Positions 39,680 through 48,368 are shown, counted from the stretch's first letter. The stretch is DNA of 64,000 nt from Agromyces hippuratus (GCF_013410355.1 NZ_JACCFI010000001.1:372001-436000), one strand, 5' to 3'. The notes: generated by a model not told the origin, from the letters alone. Numbers and translations: made by a program.

Positions 39680-40834
39680 ATGGTCGTCTCCATGGGTTCG
39701 ACTGCGACGGCGTATCTCACCGGCTTCGGCCGGTACCTTCCCGGAGAACCCGTCGACAACGACGGCATCGCCGCGCGGCTCGGCGGCGACGATCCGGTCA
39801 CCGCGCGCATCCGGCGTCGCATCCTCGACGCGAACGGCATCCGGCAGCGGCACTACGCACTCGACGAGCACGGCGAGCCCACCGAGCTCAATGAGGAGCT
39901 CGCCGTCAAGGCGCTTCGCGCAGCCTTCGACGACCGGGGCATCGACGCGGCAGACGTGCGAATGCTGGCCTGCGCGACGACGATGGGCGACGTGCTCGTG
40001 CCGGGCTTCGCGTCGATGGTGCACGGGCGTCTCGGCGGCGGTCCGATGCAACTGCTGTCGGCGTCGGGCGTCTGCGCCTCGGGGCTCGCTGCGCTCGACG
40101 CAGCCGTCAGCAAGGTCAGGCTCGGCGACCATCCGCTCGTCGCCGTCGTGGGTTCGGAGCTGCCGAGTCGCAGCCTGCGGCAGCGCCGCTTCGACGACAT
40201 CCGTGCCGGCATGGACTCCCATTTCCTCCGCTGGATGCTCTCCGACGGCGCCGGCGCCGTCGTCGTCGAGTTCCAGCCGCATCCGACCAGACCGTCGCTC
40301 CGGGTCGACTGGGTAAGACAGGTCTCGCTCGCGCATGAGCACGACGTGTGCATGCGGGCCGGCATGGACGGCATCGAGCCCACCGTCGGCAACACCTGGC
40401 AGGATGTCGGCGTCGCCGAGGCCGAAGCGAGCGGCATGTTCGTACTGCGTCAAGATGTCACCGTGCTCGACGAGCTCGCCGACGCCGGAATCAAGCAGTT
40501 CGAGGAGCTCGTCGACATCGGTCTCGTCGACGTCCATCACCTCGACCACGTCGTCTGCCACTACAGCACCAATGCGTTCCGCGATGCGGCGTTCGACGGG
40601 CTGCGCCGGCGCATCCCGTCGCTCGACACCGACAAGTGGTACTCGAACCTCGAGACCCGCGGCAACACCGGCTCGGCGAGCATCTTCATCGCGCTCGAAG
40701 AGGCCTGGAGCACCGGTCGGTTCAGCCCCGGCGAGACGATCCTGCTGGCGGTGCCCGAGTCGGGCCGGTTCTCGTTCGCGTTCGCCCACCTCACCGTTGT
40801 CGCCCCACTCGATCAGCAAGGAGCACCGACATGA
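39680..40834 (+). CDS. Ketoacyl-ACP synthase III-like protein
   Basis: 384 residues, thiolase fold. The catalytic triad of KAS III enzymes is visible: Cys132 (SASGVCASGLAAL), His294 (VCHYSTNAF) and Asn329 (GNTGSASIF). The N-terminal TAYLTGFGRYLPGEPVDND matches the FabH-like start. It would condense or transfer acyl groups from CoA or ACP. It differs from housekeeping FabH in length and context (no fab genes nearby) and resembles secondary-metabolism KS III relatives. ATG 39680 has a good Shine-Dalgarno; ATG 39692 is the alternative. Stop overlaps the next gene (ATGA). Confidence 0.85.
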   Translation: MVVSMGSTATAYLTGFGRYLPGEPVDNDGIAARLGGDDPVTARIRRRILDANGIRQRHYALDEHGEPTELNEELAVKALRAAFDDRGIDAADVRMLACATTMGDVLVPGFASMVHGRLGGGPMQLLSASGVCASGLAALDAAVSKVRLGDHPLVAVVGSELPSRSLRQRRFDDIRAGMDSHFLRWMLSDGAGAVVVEFQPHPTRPSLRVDWVRQVSLAHEHDVCMRAGMDGIEPTVGNTWQDVGVAEAEASGMFVLRQDVTVLDELADAGIKQFEELVDIGLVDVHHLDHVVCHYSTNAFRDAAFDGLRRRIPSLDTDKWYSNLETRGNTGSASIFIALEEAWSTGRFSPGETILLAVPESGRFSFAFAHLTVVAPLDQQGAPT

Positions 40835-41532
40835 CGACCGACACGACGACCGACTCCACCGACATGCCGTCCACCGACACCGGCACGCTCTTCGAGCGGC
40901 TCGGCGAGGTGTGGGTCGAGCTCGAGGAGCACCTCGCTCGGGTCCCCCTACTCCAGCGGCTCGACGACGGCACGGTGACGATCGACGACTACCGGCGACT
41001 GCTCTTCAACCTCCGTCAGCAGGTCGTCGACGGCTCGCCGTGGATCTCCCGTGCCGCATCCAACTTCGACATCGAGCACTTCGAACTGCGAGCTGCCGCG
41101 ATCCGGCACGCCGAAGAGGAGCACCGCGACTTCCTCATGCTCGAACGCGACTACGTCGCGATCGGCGGCTCACTCGCCGACCTGCGCGGGGGCCGCAAGA
41201 ACATCGGTTCCGAAGCGCTCTCGGGGTACATGTTCCACTACGCGGACCAGCCGAACCCCGTGGGTCTGCTCGGCGCGATGTTCATCATCGAGGGGCTCGG
41301 TGCGAAGCGCGCCGCTGGGTGGGCCGGCAGATTCCAGGAGGTGCTCGGCCTCGCCGGCAGCCAGGTGCATTTCATGCAGTACCACCAGGAGGCCGACAGC
41401 GAGCACACCGGCGACCTCGAGGCGATCCTCACCTCCGGCATGATCGATGACGCCGCCGCCGACGAGATCGTGCGCTGTGCGCAGGTGGTCGCCCGCCTGT
41501 ACGCGCTGCAACTCGAAGAGCTGGATCACTGA
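40831..41532 (+). CDS. Haem-oxygenase-fold di-metal enzyme
   Basis: 233 residues, all-helical, of the TenA/PqqC/haem-oxygenase-like superfamily. Likely metal ligands follow the HDO pattern seen in UndA and CADD: Glu95 and His98 (HAEEEHRDF), Glu154 (FIIEGLGA), His185, Asp189 and His192 (YHQEADSEH). Such enzymes use oxygen on fatty acids or amino acids. A Thr/Asp-rich N-terminus of 18 residues looks disordered. Coupled by 4-nt overlap to the ketosynthase, which suggests it acts on that enzyme's acyl product. Confidence 0.75.
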   Translation: MTTDTTTDSTDMPSTDTGTLFERLGEVWVELEEHLARVPLLQRLDDGTVTIDDYRRLLFNLRQQVVDGSPWISRAASNFDIEHFELRAAAIRHAEEEHRDFLMLERDYVAIGGSLADLRGGRKNIGSEALSGYMFHYADQPNPVGLLGAMFIIEGLGAKRAAGWAGRFQEVLGLAGSQVHFMQYHQEADSEHTGDLEAILTSGMIDDAAADEIVRCAQVVARLYALQLEELDH

Positions 41533-41533
41533 C

Positions 41534-42385
41534 ATGGCGGAGTTCGTCCGTTCGGACCCGAGCATGTGGGAGGCGGTGTACGCCGATCCATCCGTGCCAC
41601 TCGACCGCGCGCTCGTGCGACTGATCATCGACGACCAACGACGCCTCTCGCGGCGTTGGCTCTACCCGATCGCACGTATCCTGTCGCGCGTGTTGGTCGC
41701 GCTCATCTCGATCGTGAAGCGTGTGCTGCCGTTCCGGTGGATGCCGCTCCACACGATGGACGTGCTGTGCGTCTGGTTCCTTCGACGATTCGTGTCGCCC
41801 GACGCCGTCGAGCTGCTCATCCGGCACTTCGTCGTCGAGACGAATCTCGTCAACTTCATCATCCGCAACACCCCGGTCGACATGGAACCGGTCACGTTGC
41901 GCCCTGAGGCGCTCTCGGGGCTCGGTGATCAGGCCGTCGTCGAGCACGACGTCAACGTCTACGACGTGCTCATCGCGCTCGACGCGGTACAGCTGACGCG
42001 GCCCGAGAGGCTCGACTTCACGCAGCTCGACATCCCGCCGCTCGACGCCGAACGACAGCGCCGTCGGTTCGTCCGCCTCGACATCCAGACCGCTCTGTGC
42101 TTCATGAACATCCCGTTCTCGATGGCGCTCACGGTCGAGGAATACCGACGTGCGGTGCACTCCATCCGGTTCGACGACTCGTTCCTCGAGATCCTCGCCC
42201 TCGTCACCGACGACGACACGTTCCGCCACTGGAAGCTGGCGGGCATGAGCCTCTGGATGGACTCGAACGTCGACGTGCCACGGATGGTCTATCGTCACGC
42301 GCTCGTCTGCGAGTACGCGCACGCGCGCCTCGTGAAGTTGGCCGGGGGAGAGTACCCGCGCCAGACCAGCGTCGAGTTCGACTGA
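41534..42385 (+). CDS. Unknown protein, third gene of the ketosynthase operon
   Basis: 283 residues of a family I cannot name. Begins 2 nt after the previous stop. A hydrophobic/amphipathic stretch (RWLYPIARILSRVLVALISI, about 35-60) may attach it to the membrane. Several His residues (HTMDVLCVWFLRR, IRHFVVETNLVNFIIRN, VEHDVN, HALVCEYAHAR) and Asp/Glu residues are placed among helices, so a second all-helical metal or ligand-binding protein is possible. The tight operon implies it serves the same pathway. Confidence 0.75.
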   Translation: MAEFVRSDPSMWEAVYADPSVPLDRALVRLIIDDQRRLSRRWLYPIARILSRVLVALISIVKRVLPFRWMPLHTMDVLCVWFLRRFVSPDAVELLIRHFVVETNLVNFIIRNTPVDMEPVTLRPEALSGLGDQAVVEHDVNVYDVLIALDAVQLTRPERLDFTQLDIPPLDAERQRRRFVRLDIQTALCFMNIPFSMALTVEEYRRAVHSIRFDDSFLEILALVTDDDTFRHWKLAGMSLWMDSNVDVPRMVYRHALVCEYAHARLVKLAGGEYPRQTSVEFD

Positions 42386-42438
42386 CGCGAGCGCGGCACC
42401 CGATCACCGAGCAATGGCGGAGGTCTAGGATCTGTCGC

Positions 42439-42816
42439 GTGTGGGACGCCTATGTGGAATTCGGTGAAGCCGATCGATCCAGCCTTCCGATCGGGCAGCA
42501 GCGCCTGTACGCAGTCCTCGATCTGAGGCAGGAAGTGAGTTCGGGTGGATTCGACTCCTACTTCCGGTACTGGGGTGGCGACACGGCTGAGATCGCGCTG
42601 GACGCGCTGCCCGGACTGCTCGGTGAAGACTGGGCAGTGCTGTTGCGCGACGCGATGAGCCTGATGGGGGCTCCGTATCCGCGCTCGGCGGACGATCGCG
42701 CTGCGATGCTCGACGCCGGAGACTTCGACGACGCTCTCGCTGCACTCGACGACCGGCTGTATCGGCTCGAGGCCGTCGAAGACATCGGCGGGAGACTCAC
42801 CGCTCACTCGACCTGA
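42439..42816 (+). CDS. DUF4375 (DMP19-like) protein
   Basis: 125 residues. The stretch EVSSGGFDSYFRYWGGDTAEIALDALPGLLG fits the DMP19/DUF4375 pattern (NGGF-QYF-N--GD). Family function unknown; the shrimp-virus relative DMP19 is a DNA mimic. The GTG start at 42439 follows GTCGC and no clear Shine-Dalgarno, so the N-terminus is uncertain. Confidence 0.6.
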   Translation: MWDAYVEFGEADRSSLPIGQQRLYAVLDLRQEVSSGGFDSYFRYWGGDTAEIALDALPGLLGEDWAVLLRDAMSLMGAPYPRSADDRAAMLDAGDFDDALAALDDRLYRLEAVEDIGGRLTAHST

Positions 42817-42892
42817 CGGTCGGCATCGCGGGAGCCTTCCCGAAGGGCAGTCGGGGCCGTATCGTCGAACCAGTGACTGAGGAGGGCATCCG

Positions 42893-43453
42893 ATGCGCAG
42901 TGTCACCTATTCGATGAGTGCCTCGCTCGACGGCTACATCGTCGGACCCGACGGCGGGTTCGACTGGAGCGTCCCCGATGAGGAGGTGTTCCAGCTCTCC
43001 CTCGACGAGATACAGGGCGTCGGTGTCCACCTGCTGGGACGCAAGCTCTACGAGACGATGCTGTACTGGGAGACCGTCGATCCGGGCGACCTCGACGAGT
43101 CGGAGCGCGAGTGGACCGCGCTCTGGAACCCGCTCCCGAAGGTGGTCTTCTCCACCACGCTCTCAGAGGTCCAGGGCAACTCGCGTCTGGCCACCGGCAG
43201 TGTGGCGGAGGAGATCGAGCGGCTGCGAGGCGAGCCGGGAGACGGTGAGATCGCGATCGGCGGCGCAACCCTCGCCGCCGAGGTGGCTGCGCTCGACCTG
43301 ATCGACGAGTACCGGGTCAGGGTGTATCCGGTGCTGGTCGGGGGTGGTATCCCGCTCTTCGCCCAGCAGGAGCGACACGTGGATCTCGAACTCCTCGAGA
43401 GCCGGACCTTCGCCTCGGGCGTCGTCTTCCTGCGCCACCGCGTGGTGCGCTAG
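42893..43453 (+). CDS. Dihydrofolate-reductase-fold protein (RibD C-terminal)
   Basis: 186 residues. MRSVTYSMSASLDGYIVGPDGGFDW, VHLLGRKLYETM and GEIAIGGATLAAEVAALDLIDEYRVRVYPVLVGGGIPLF match the RibD_C reductase family common in actinobacteria. NADPH-dependent reduction is likely; substrate unknown (these are generally neither folate nor riboflavin enzymes). Convergent with vanZ: the two stop codons overlap. Confidence 0.85.
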   Translation: MRSVTYSMSASLDGYIVGPDGGFDWSVPDEEVFQLSLDEIQGVGVHLLGRKLYETMLYWETVDPGDLDESEREWTALWNPLPKVVFSTTLSEVQGNSRLATGSVAEEIERLRGEPGDGEIAIGGATLAAEVAALDLIDEYRVRVYPVLVGGGIPLFAQQERHVDLELLESRTFASGVVFLRHRVVR

Positions 43454-44139
43454 CCGCACGGTTCGCGCAGTCGATCGAGCCGGTCGCGGTCGCCGGTCAA
43501 CTCGCCCGGCTCCGCACCGGGTGCTCCAAGTGCACCGTGCGCGGAGAGTCCGACGTCACGCGGCGGCGCGAAGCGCACTGGCGACGCGACGACGGCGGCG
43601 GTGAGGAGCAGCGCGAGCACGGTCACGAGCGAGCAGACCCGCGTCATGACCGCAAGCGTCCTGGTGCCGAGCCTGCGGCGCACGACCATGAGCAGGCCGA
43701 GCCCCACGAGGCATCCGACGGTGTTGGTGATGACGTCGGTGAGGTCGGAGCTGCCGACGGCCAAGACGTATTGGGCGATCTCGAGGCCGAGGCTCGCGCC
43801 GGCGATCGTGACCGCGGTCCTCCACCACGGCCAGGCCGGCGCGAGGAGTCCGAGGTAGAGGCCGAACGGGATGAACAGCACGACGTTCGCGATCACCTCC
43901 GACGGCGCGCTGGCGCCGTTGCAGGCGCTGGAGACGAACGGGACGAGCTTGACCTGGCGCAGCTCACCGGCGCCGAGGTAGGGCACCTCGAGCTTCCACA
44001 GCACGATCCACGTGAGCAGCACCAGGTACAGCGCGAACAGCACGGAGAGCACGATGGGGGGTGTGCCTGGCGAGGCCTCGCCCTCGGCCTCGCCTTCGCC
44101 GATCGGCGTCGACGGCCGCGGCCGCTCCTCGACGCTCAT
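43450..44139 (-). CDS. vanZ: VanZ-family membrane protein
   Basis: 229 residues. Five hydrophobic segments; the VanZ signature is seen in VIANVVLFIPFGLYLGLL and LEIAQYVLAVGSSDLTDVITNTVG. VanZ gives low-level teicoplanin resistance in enterococci; the wider family has varied roles. Third gene of a response regulator, kinase, vanZ operon; its ATG overlaps the kinase stop by 4 nt. An acidic cytoplasmic N-terminus of about 28 residues precedes the first helix. Confidence 0.85.
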   Translation of the reverse strand: MSVEERPRPSTPIGEGEAEGEASPGTPPIVLSVLFALYLVLLTWIVLWKLEVPYLGAGELRQVKLVPFVSSACNGASAPSEVIANVVLFIPFGLYLGLLAPAWPWWRTAVTIAGASLGLEIAQYVLAVGSSDLTDVITNTVGCLVGLGLLMVVRRRLGTRTLAVMTRVCSLVTVLALLLTAAVVASPVRFAPPRDVGLSAHGALGAPGAEPGELTGDRDRLDRLREPCG

Positions 44140-45230
44140 CGTGCCGGGGCCGACGGTTCGGCGGGCAACTGCACCGTCACGCGCATCCCGCCCTCGGGTC
44201 GGGCGACGATGGTGAGCGTGCCGTCGTGCGCCTGGGTGATGCTCTTGACGATCGCGAGGCCGAGCCCCACGCCCCCGTGGTCGCCGCGAATGCGTTCGGT
44301 GCCCCGCTGGAACGGTTCGGTGAGCGTGGCGATCAGCTGCGGCGGGAGTTCGTCGCCCGTGTTCTCGACCGTGAGGGCGGCGAGCCCGCCCTCGACGGAC
44401 GTCGTGACCTTCGCGGTGCCGTGCTCGAACAGGTTGTGCACGATGGCGTTGTGCAGCAGGTTGGTGGTCAACTGCAGCAGCAGCGCGCGGGAGCCGAGCG
44501 TGAGTGCGATGTCTCCGGATGTCTCGACCATGACGCCGCGCCGCTCCGCGATCGGCAGCAGCGTCTCGACGGCCTCCTCGGCGAGGAGGGAGAGGTCGAC
44601 GACCGTTCGGGTGAACGACCGCTGATCGGCCCGGCTGAGCAGGAGGAGCGCCTCGGTGAGGTCGATCGCGCGGGAGTTCACCGTGCTGAGACGGTCGATG
44701 AGTGCGGGGCTGACGTGATCGGGATCGCTGCGCGCGACCTCGAGCATGGTCTGCGTGATCGCGAGCGGGGTGCGCAGCTCGTGGGAGGCGTTGGCCGCGA
44801 ATCGCTGCTGTTCGGCGACATGCGCCTCGAGCCGTGCGAGCATCGCGTCGAAGCTGTCGGCGAGTTCGCGGAACTCGTCGTTCCGGCCCTCCAGATCGAT
44901 GCGGTACGAGAGGGACCCGTCGGCCGCCTTGCGCGTGGCCTCCGTGATGCGATCCAGCGGCACGAGCATGCGGCCCGCGAGGAACCAGCCCCCGACCAGC
45001 CCGAGGACCAGCAGGAACAGCAGCACCACGGTCACCACCGGACCGAATGCCCGGATGAGATCGCCCTGGCCGGGCACGAAACCGCCGATCGTCTGGACTG
45101 CATGAGTGGGCACGTAGCGCAGGAGGTAGAGCCATACGGCGGCCAACAGCAGCACGCTCGCCACCATCAGGAAGCCCGCATAGCTGAGGGTCAGCTTGAG
45201 TCGGACGCTCATTCCCGGAGCCCTACTCAT
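44136..45230 (-). CDS. Sensor histidine kinase, VanS-like
   Basis: 364 residues. Two transmembrane helices (about 12-33 and 55-88) with a short external loop, HAMP (RMLVPLDRITEATRKA), HisKA with the phospho-acceptor in FAANASHELRTPLAIT, and HATPase_c with NLLHNAIVHN (N box), ENTGDELPP (G1) and GDHGGVGLGLAIV (G2). The loop of about 20 residues suggests it senses a membrane or wall signal. Start overlaps the response regulator by 8 nt. Confidence 0.92.
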   Translation of the reverse strand: MSRAPGMSVRLKLTLSYAGFLMVASVLLLAAVWLYLLRYVPTHAVQTIGGFVPGQGDLIRAFGPVVTVVLLFLLVLGLVGGWFLAGRMLVPLDRITEATRKAADGSLSYRIDLEGRNDEFRELADSFDAMLARLEAHVAEQQRFAANASHELRTPLAITQTMLEVARSDPDHVSPALIDRLSTVNSRAIDLTEALLLLSRADQRSFTRTVVDLSLLAEEAVETLLPIAERRGVMVETSGDIALTLGSRALLLQLTTNLLHNAIVHNLFEHGTAKVTTSVEGGLAALTVENTGDELPPQLIATLTEPFQRGTERIRGDHGGVGLGLAIVKSITQAHDGTLTIVARPEGGMRVTVQLPAEPSAPAR

Positions 45231-45918
45231 GCCGACCGGCCTCGCCCTGAGCGGCCGGCCCGATGTCGATGCGGTAGCCGACGCCGGGCACCGTGGCGAT
45301 GATCCAGGGCTCGCCGAGTCGTTTCCGCAACGCCGAGACGGTGATGCGCACGGCGTTCGTGAAGGGGTCGGCGTTCTCGTCCCACGCCCGCTCCAACAGC
45401 TCTTCGGCACTGATCACACCGCCCTCCGCGGCGACGAGGACCTCGAGCACGGCGAACTGCTTGCGGGTCAACGCGACGTATCGGCCGTCGCGGTAGACCT
45501 CGCGGCGGAACGGGTCCAGACGCAGCCCGGCGATCTCGCGCACCGGCGGGCGATTGTGCGCCCGTCTGCGGTCGAGCGCTCGAAGCCGGAGCACGAGCTC
45601 CTGCAGTTCGAACGGCTTGGTGAGGTAGTCGTCGGCACCGATTCCGAATCCGGATGCCTTGTCATCCAGCCGGTCGGCCGCCGTGAGCATCAGGATCGGC
45701 ATCCCGCTGCCGGAGGCGACGATGCTCGCGGCGATCTCGTCGCCCGACGGCCCGGGGATGTCGCGGTCGAGGACGGCGATATCGTAGGTGTTGATGCTCA
45801 ACAGCTCGAGCGCCGTGTCCCCGTCGCCGGCGAGATCGGCCGCGATCGCCTCCAGGCGCAACCCATCGCGGATGGCCTCCGCCATGAAGGGTTCGTCTTC
45901 AACCACCAACACACGCAT
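45223..45918 (-). CDS. OmpR/PhoB-family response regulator, VanR-like
   Basis: 231 residues. Receiver domain: MRVLVVEDEP, phospho-Asp in YDIAVLDRDIPGPSGDE, and LTAADRLDDKASGFGIGADDYLTKPF. DNA-binding winged helix at about 130-225: LTRKQFAVLEVLVAAEGGVISAEELLERAW and NAVRITVSALRKRLG. First gene of the unit with the kinase and vanZ, divergent from vanY; the inverted repeat between them is its likely target. Confidence 0.93.
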   Translation of the reverse strand: MRVLVVEDEPFMAEAIRDGLRLEAIAADLAGDGDTALELLSINTYDIAVLDRDIPGPSGDEIAASIVASGSGMPILMLTAADRLDDKASGFGIGADDYLTKPFELQELVLRLRALDRRRAHNRPPVREIAGLRLDPFRREVYRDGRYVALTRKQFAVLEVLVAAEGGVISAEELLERAWDENADPFTNAVRITVSALRKRLGEPWIIATVPGVGYRIDIGPAAQGEAGRHE

Positions 45919-45952
45919 GCTGGCAATGCTAGGAGCCACCACGTATCGCGGG

Positions 45953-45972
45953 CGTATCCGAAACCGGATACG
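45953..45972. promoter_or_regulatory. CGTATCCG inverted repeat, likely response-regulator box
   Basis: CGTATCCG (45953-45960), AAAC, CGGATACG (45965-45972), with another CGTATC at 45942-45947 in direct repeat 11 bp upstream. Situated between the divergent response regulator and vanY, 33 bp before the vanY start. OmpR-type regulators bind such repeats. Confidence 0.6.
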
Positions 45973-46005
45973 GGCGGGCAACACGGGGCTGCGTTGACTG
46001 GCGGC

Positions 46006-46647
46006 ATGAGTCACCATGCAACATCTCGAAGTCGGAATCGCAGGATCCTCTGGGCTGCTGTGGTCCTCATCGCGATCGTCGTCGCGGTCACGATGATGGT
46101 CGGATCCCTCGCCCGATCGTTGGCAGCGACATCCGCCGGCCCAGCTGACACGCTGCAGGGTGGCGCGGCGATGGCCGGGGCCGACGGCGTGGTCACCGAG
46201 GCCGACGGCGCGATGCCGGATGGCGTGTCCGCCTTCGACGAGCAGCAACCCGGCGTCGTCAACCTCGACCCCGACCTGCTGCACGCCCTGCGTGAAGCGG
46301 CGGTGCATGCCCGTGAGGACGGCATCGAGGTCGTCGTCAACAGCGGCTGGCGCTCGCCGGAGTACCAGGACCGGCTCCTCGGCGACGCCGTCGCCGACTA
46401 CGGGTCCGAAGCGGAGGCCGCACGATGGGTCGCCACCGCGGAGACCTCTGCGCACGTCGCCGGGGAGGCGGTCGACGTCGGGTCGTACGACGCCATCGAC
46501 TGGCTCTCCGAGTACGGAGCCGGGTACGGCCTGTGCCCGATCTACGACAACGAGCCATGGCACTTCGAACTGCACCCGGAGGCGATCGACCAGGGATGCC
46601 CGGCGAAGTACTTCGACCCCACGGAGGATCCGAGGATGCAGCAGTGA
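46006..46647 (+). CDS. vanY: D-Ala-D-Ala carboxypeptidase, VanY family
   Basis: 213 residues. One N-terminal signal-anchor helix (ILWAAVVLIAIVVAVTMMVG) then an extracellular VanY peptidase with NSGWRSPEYQDRLL, SAHVAGEAVDVG (HxxxxxxD zinc ligands) and EPWHFELHP (catalytic Glu and zinc His). It trims terminal D-Ala from peptidoglycan precursors. Divergent from the two-component system and probably under its control. The C-terminus GCPAKYFDPTEDP is usual for actinobacterial VanY. Confidence 0.9.
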   Translation: MSHHATSRSRNRRILWAAVVLIAIVVAVTMMVGSLARSLAATSAGPADTLQGGAAMAGADGVVTEADGAMPDGVSAFDEQQPGVVNLDPDLLHALREAAVHAREDGIEVVVNSGWRSPEYQDRLLGDAVADYGSEAEAARWVATAETSAHVAGEAVDVGSYDAIDWLSEYGAGYGLCPIYDNEPWHFELHPEAIDQGCPAKYFDPTEDPRMQQ

Positions 46648-46654
46648 TCTTCGG

Positions 46655-47995
46655 TCAGTCCGCCCACACCTCGTCGATCGAGATCTCGCGGCCCAGGATG
46701 TTCGACGCCGCCCGGTGCCCGGAGTACATCGCCGCAGGCACCGTCGCCGGGTCATCCGTCCAGGTCGCCTCGCCGGCCAGGTGGAGGACGCCGCCGACGG
46801 GCGTCGCGAGGTCGTCGTGGTCGGCCGTCGTGGAGCCGACCGTCATGTAGGCGTACGAACCACGCGCGAACGGGTCATCCTGCCACGCCGTGATGTGCAC
46901 GGCGCTCGGCTCCTGCACGCGCTCGCCGTAGAGCCTGCGCAACTGTGCGAGCAAGGATTCGACGACTCGCTCCTCGTCCCAGGCTCGAGTCGTTCGAGCG
47001 GTGGGTCCCGCCGCGAAGGTCAGCAGCGTGGGCGTGCCGTGCAGGTCGGTGAGGTCGTACCAGGAGTGCCACCAGCGACTCTCGGGCCCCTGCTGACGGA
47101 TGGCGTAGACCCCGTCGTCCCAGAACTTCGTGGGGAACCGCAGGAAGACCTTCTCGAACGCGTTCATCTCGAGTCGGCCGAGCGCACCCGCCACGGGGTC
47201 GGGAAGCGGCGGCTCGACGACGAACTCGGGCGAACGCAGCACGCCGACCGGCACTGTCACCACGGCGTCGCCGGCCGTGAACACGCCCCGGTCGGTCGTG
47301 ACGACGACCCCGTCTGCCGACCAGCTCACGTGGGACACGACGTGCTCGAATCGGATGTCGAGTCCGGCCGCGAGACGATCGGGCAGCCGGTCGTATCCTT
47401 CGGGGAACACGACCTCGACACCGTCGATCGAGTCGTCGTCGAGACCGTGCGCGGCGAGATCCTCGATCCACGCCCCGTACTGCTCCTCCGACCGATGCTC
47501 GAGGAACTCGCGCACGCGCTGGGTGCGCTCGGCGTCCCAGTGCTGGGCGGCGACCACCGCGGCGAGCGCCGCCTCGGTCACGTCGCGGTACGAGGCATCC
47601 GGGTCGGATGCCGCCACCGCCTCGACGAGCGCAGCATCGACCGTGCGGATGTCGCCCGCGAAACGCTGCGCCGCAGCATCCGCGAGTCGCTCGCCATCGG
47701 GGCCGTAGTACGCGATCGGGCGGCTGTCGGGCTGATACCCGCCCACCGTGAACTCGACCATCGGCATGTCGAACGCCGCGGCCGCCGCGGCGACCGGGCT
47801 GCCCGTGACGCCGTGGATCCACGAGGCGCCGAGGTCGGTGACGAGCCCGTCCCCGCGCTCGGTCCAGACCCTGCCGCCCACCCGATCGCGTGCCTCGAGC
47901 ACCACGACCCGGCGCCCGGCTCTCGCCAGCAGTCGAGCGGCGGTCAGGCCCGCCACCCCCGCACCGATCACGACTGTGTCGACCTGGTCTCTCAC
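46655..47995 (-). CDS. FAD-dependent amine oxidase
   Basis: 446 residues. FAD site VDTVVIGAGVAGLTAARLLA with LEARDRVGGRVWT, and the C-terminal HLAGEATWTDDPATVPAAMYSGHRAA typical of polyamine/monoamine oxidase-like flavoenzymes. Soluble, no signal peptide. Substrate unknown (polyamine or aromatic amine). GTG 47995 is chosen over the ATG at 48022 because AAGGAG lies 6 nt before it. Convergent with vanY with only 7 nt between stops. Confidence 0.88.
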   Translation of the reverse strand: MRDQVDTVVIGAGVAGLTAARLLARAGRRVVVLEARDRVGGRVWTERGDGLVTDLGASWIHGVTGSPVAAAAAAFDMPMVEFTVGGYQPDSRPIAYYGPDGERLADAAAQRFAGDIRTVDAALVEAVAASDPDASYRDVTEAALAAVVAAQHWDAERTQRVREFLEHRSEEQYGAWIEDLAAHGLDDDSIDGVEVVFPEGYDRLPDRLAAGLDIRFEHVVSHVSWSADGVVVTTDRGVFTAGDAVVTVPVGVLRSPEFVVEPPLPDPVAGALGRLEMNAFEKVFLRFPTKFWDDGVYAIRQQGPESRWWHSWYDLTDLHGTPTLLTFAAGPTARTTRAWDEERVVESLLAQLRRLYGERVQEPSAVHITAWQDDPFARGSYAYMTVGSTTADHDDLATPVGGVLHLAGEATWTDDPATVPAAMYSGHRAASNILGREISIDEVWAD

Positions 47996-48101
47996 CGATT
48001 CTCCTTCGAGCGGATGCCGCATGCCCTCCGACGCTATCGGTCGACACCGCCGAGCGTGACATCGCCATCGACCTGCAGGCGTCTCCGAGTGAGGATGGAG
48101 C

Positions 48102-48368
48102 ATGGACTTCATGGAGATCCGCTTCGACGGCCGGCTCCCGGTCGACCGGGACGACGTCGAGGACGAGCTGAACGAGGCGCTGGAAGGCGTCGGCGAGGTG
48201 AGCGGCGCCGGCTCCGGTGCGTTCGGCGCGCACCTCGATGTCGACGTCGATCCCGCGGCTGAGCGCGACGAGGTGGTGAGACGCGTGCTGGGCGTGCTCG
48301 TCGGACTCGGGCTGTCCGGGCTGGCACGGATCCGCCCGGGCGACGGCACGGAGTGGATCGACGTCTGA
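48102..48368 (+). CDS. Small acidic protein beside Imm21 gene
   Basis: 88 residues, acidic. Unrecognised. Predicted alpha/beta layout (MEIRFDGRL, DVEDELNEALEGVGEV, AHLDVDVD, VVRRVLGVLVGLGL). Its stop overlaps the next ATG (TGATG), so it is coupled to the Imm21-like gene and could be a partner immunity protein. GAGGATGG before the ATG is a possible Shine-Dalgarno. Confidence 0.65.
   Translation: MDFMEIRFDGRLPVDRDDVEDELNEALEGVGEVSGAGSGAFGAHLDVDVDPAAERDEVVRRVLGVLVGLGLSGLARIRPGDGTEWIDV

Noticed and set aside
37078..39840. 920-codon open frame opposite the MFS and APC transporter genes
   Set aside because: Arg/His/Asp-rich composition typical of antisense frames; both transporters on the plus strand are convincing.
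43450..46647. Complete glycopeptide-resistance cluster
   Set aside because: No D-Ala-D-Lac ligase, VanH or VanX gene is visible; only vanR/S-like, vanZ and vanY.
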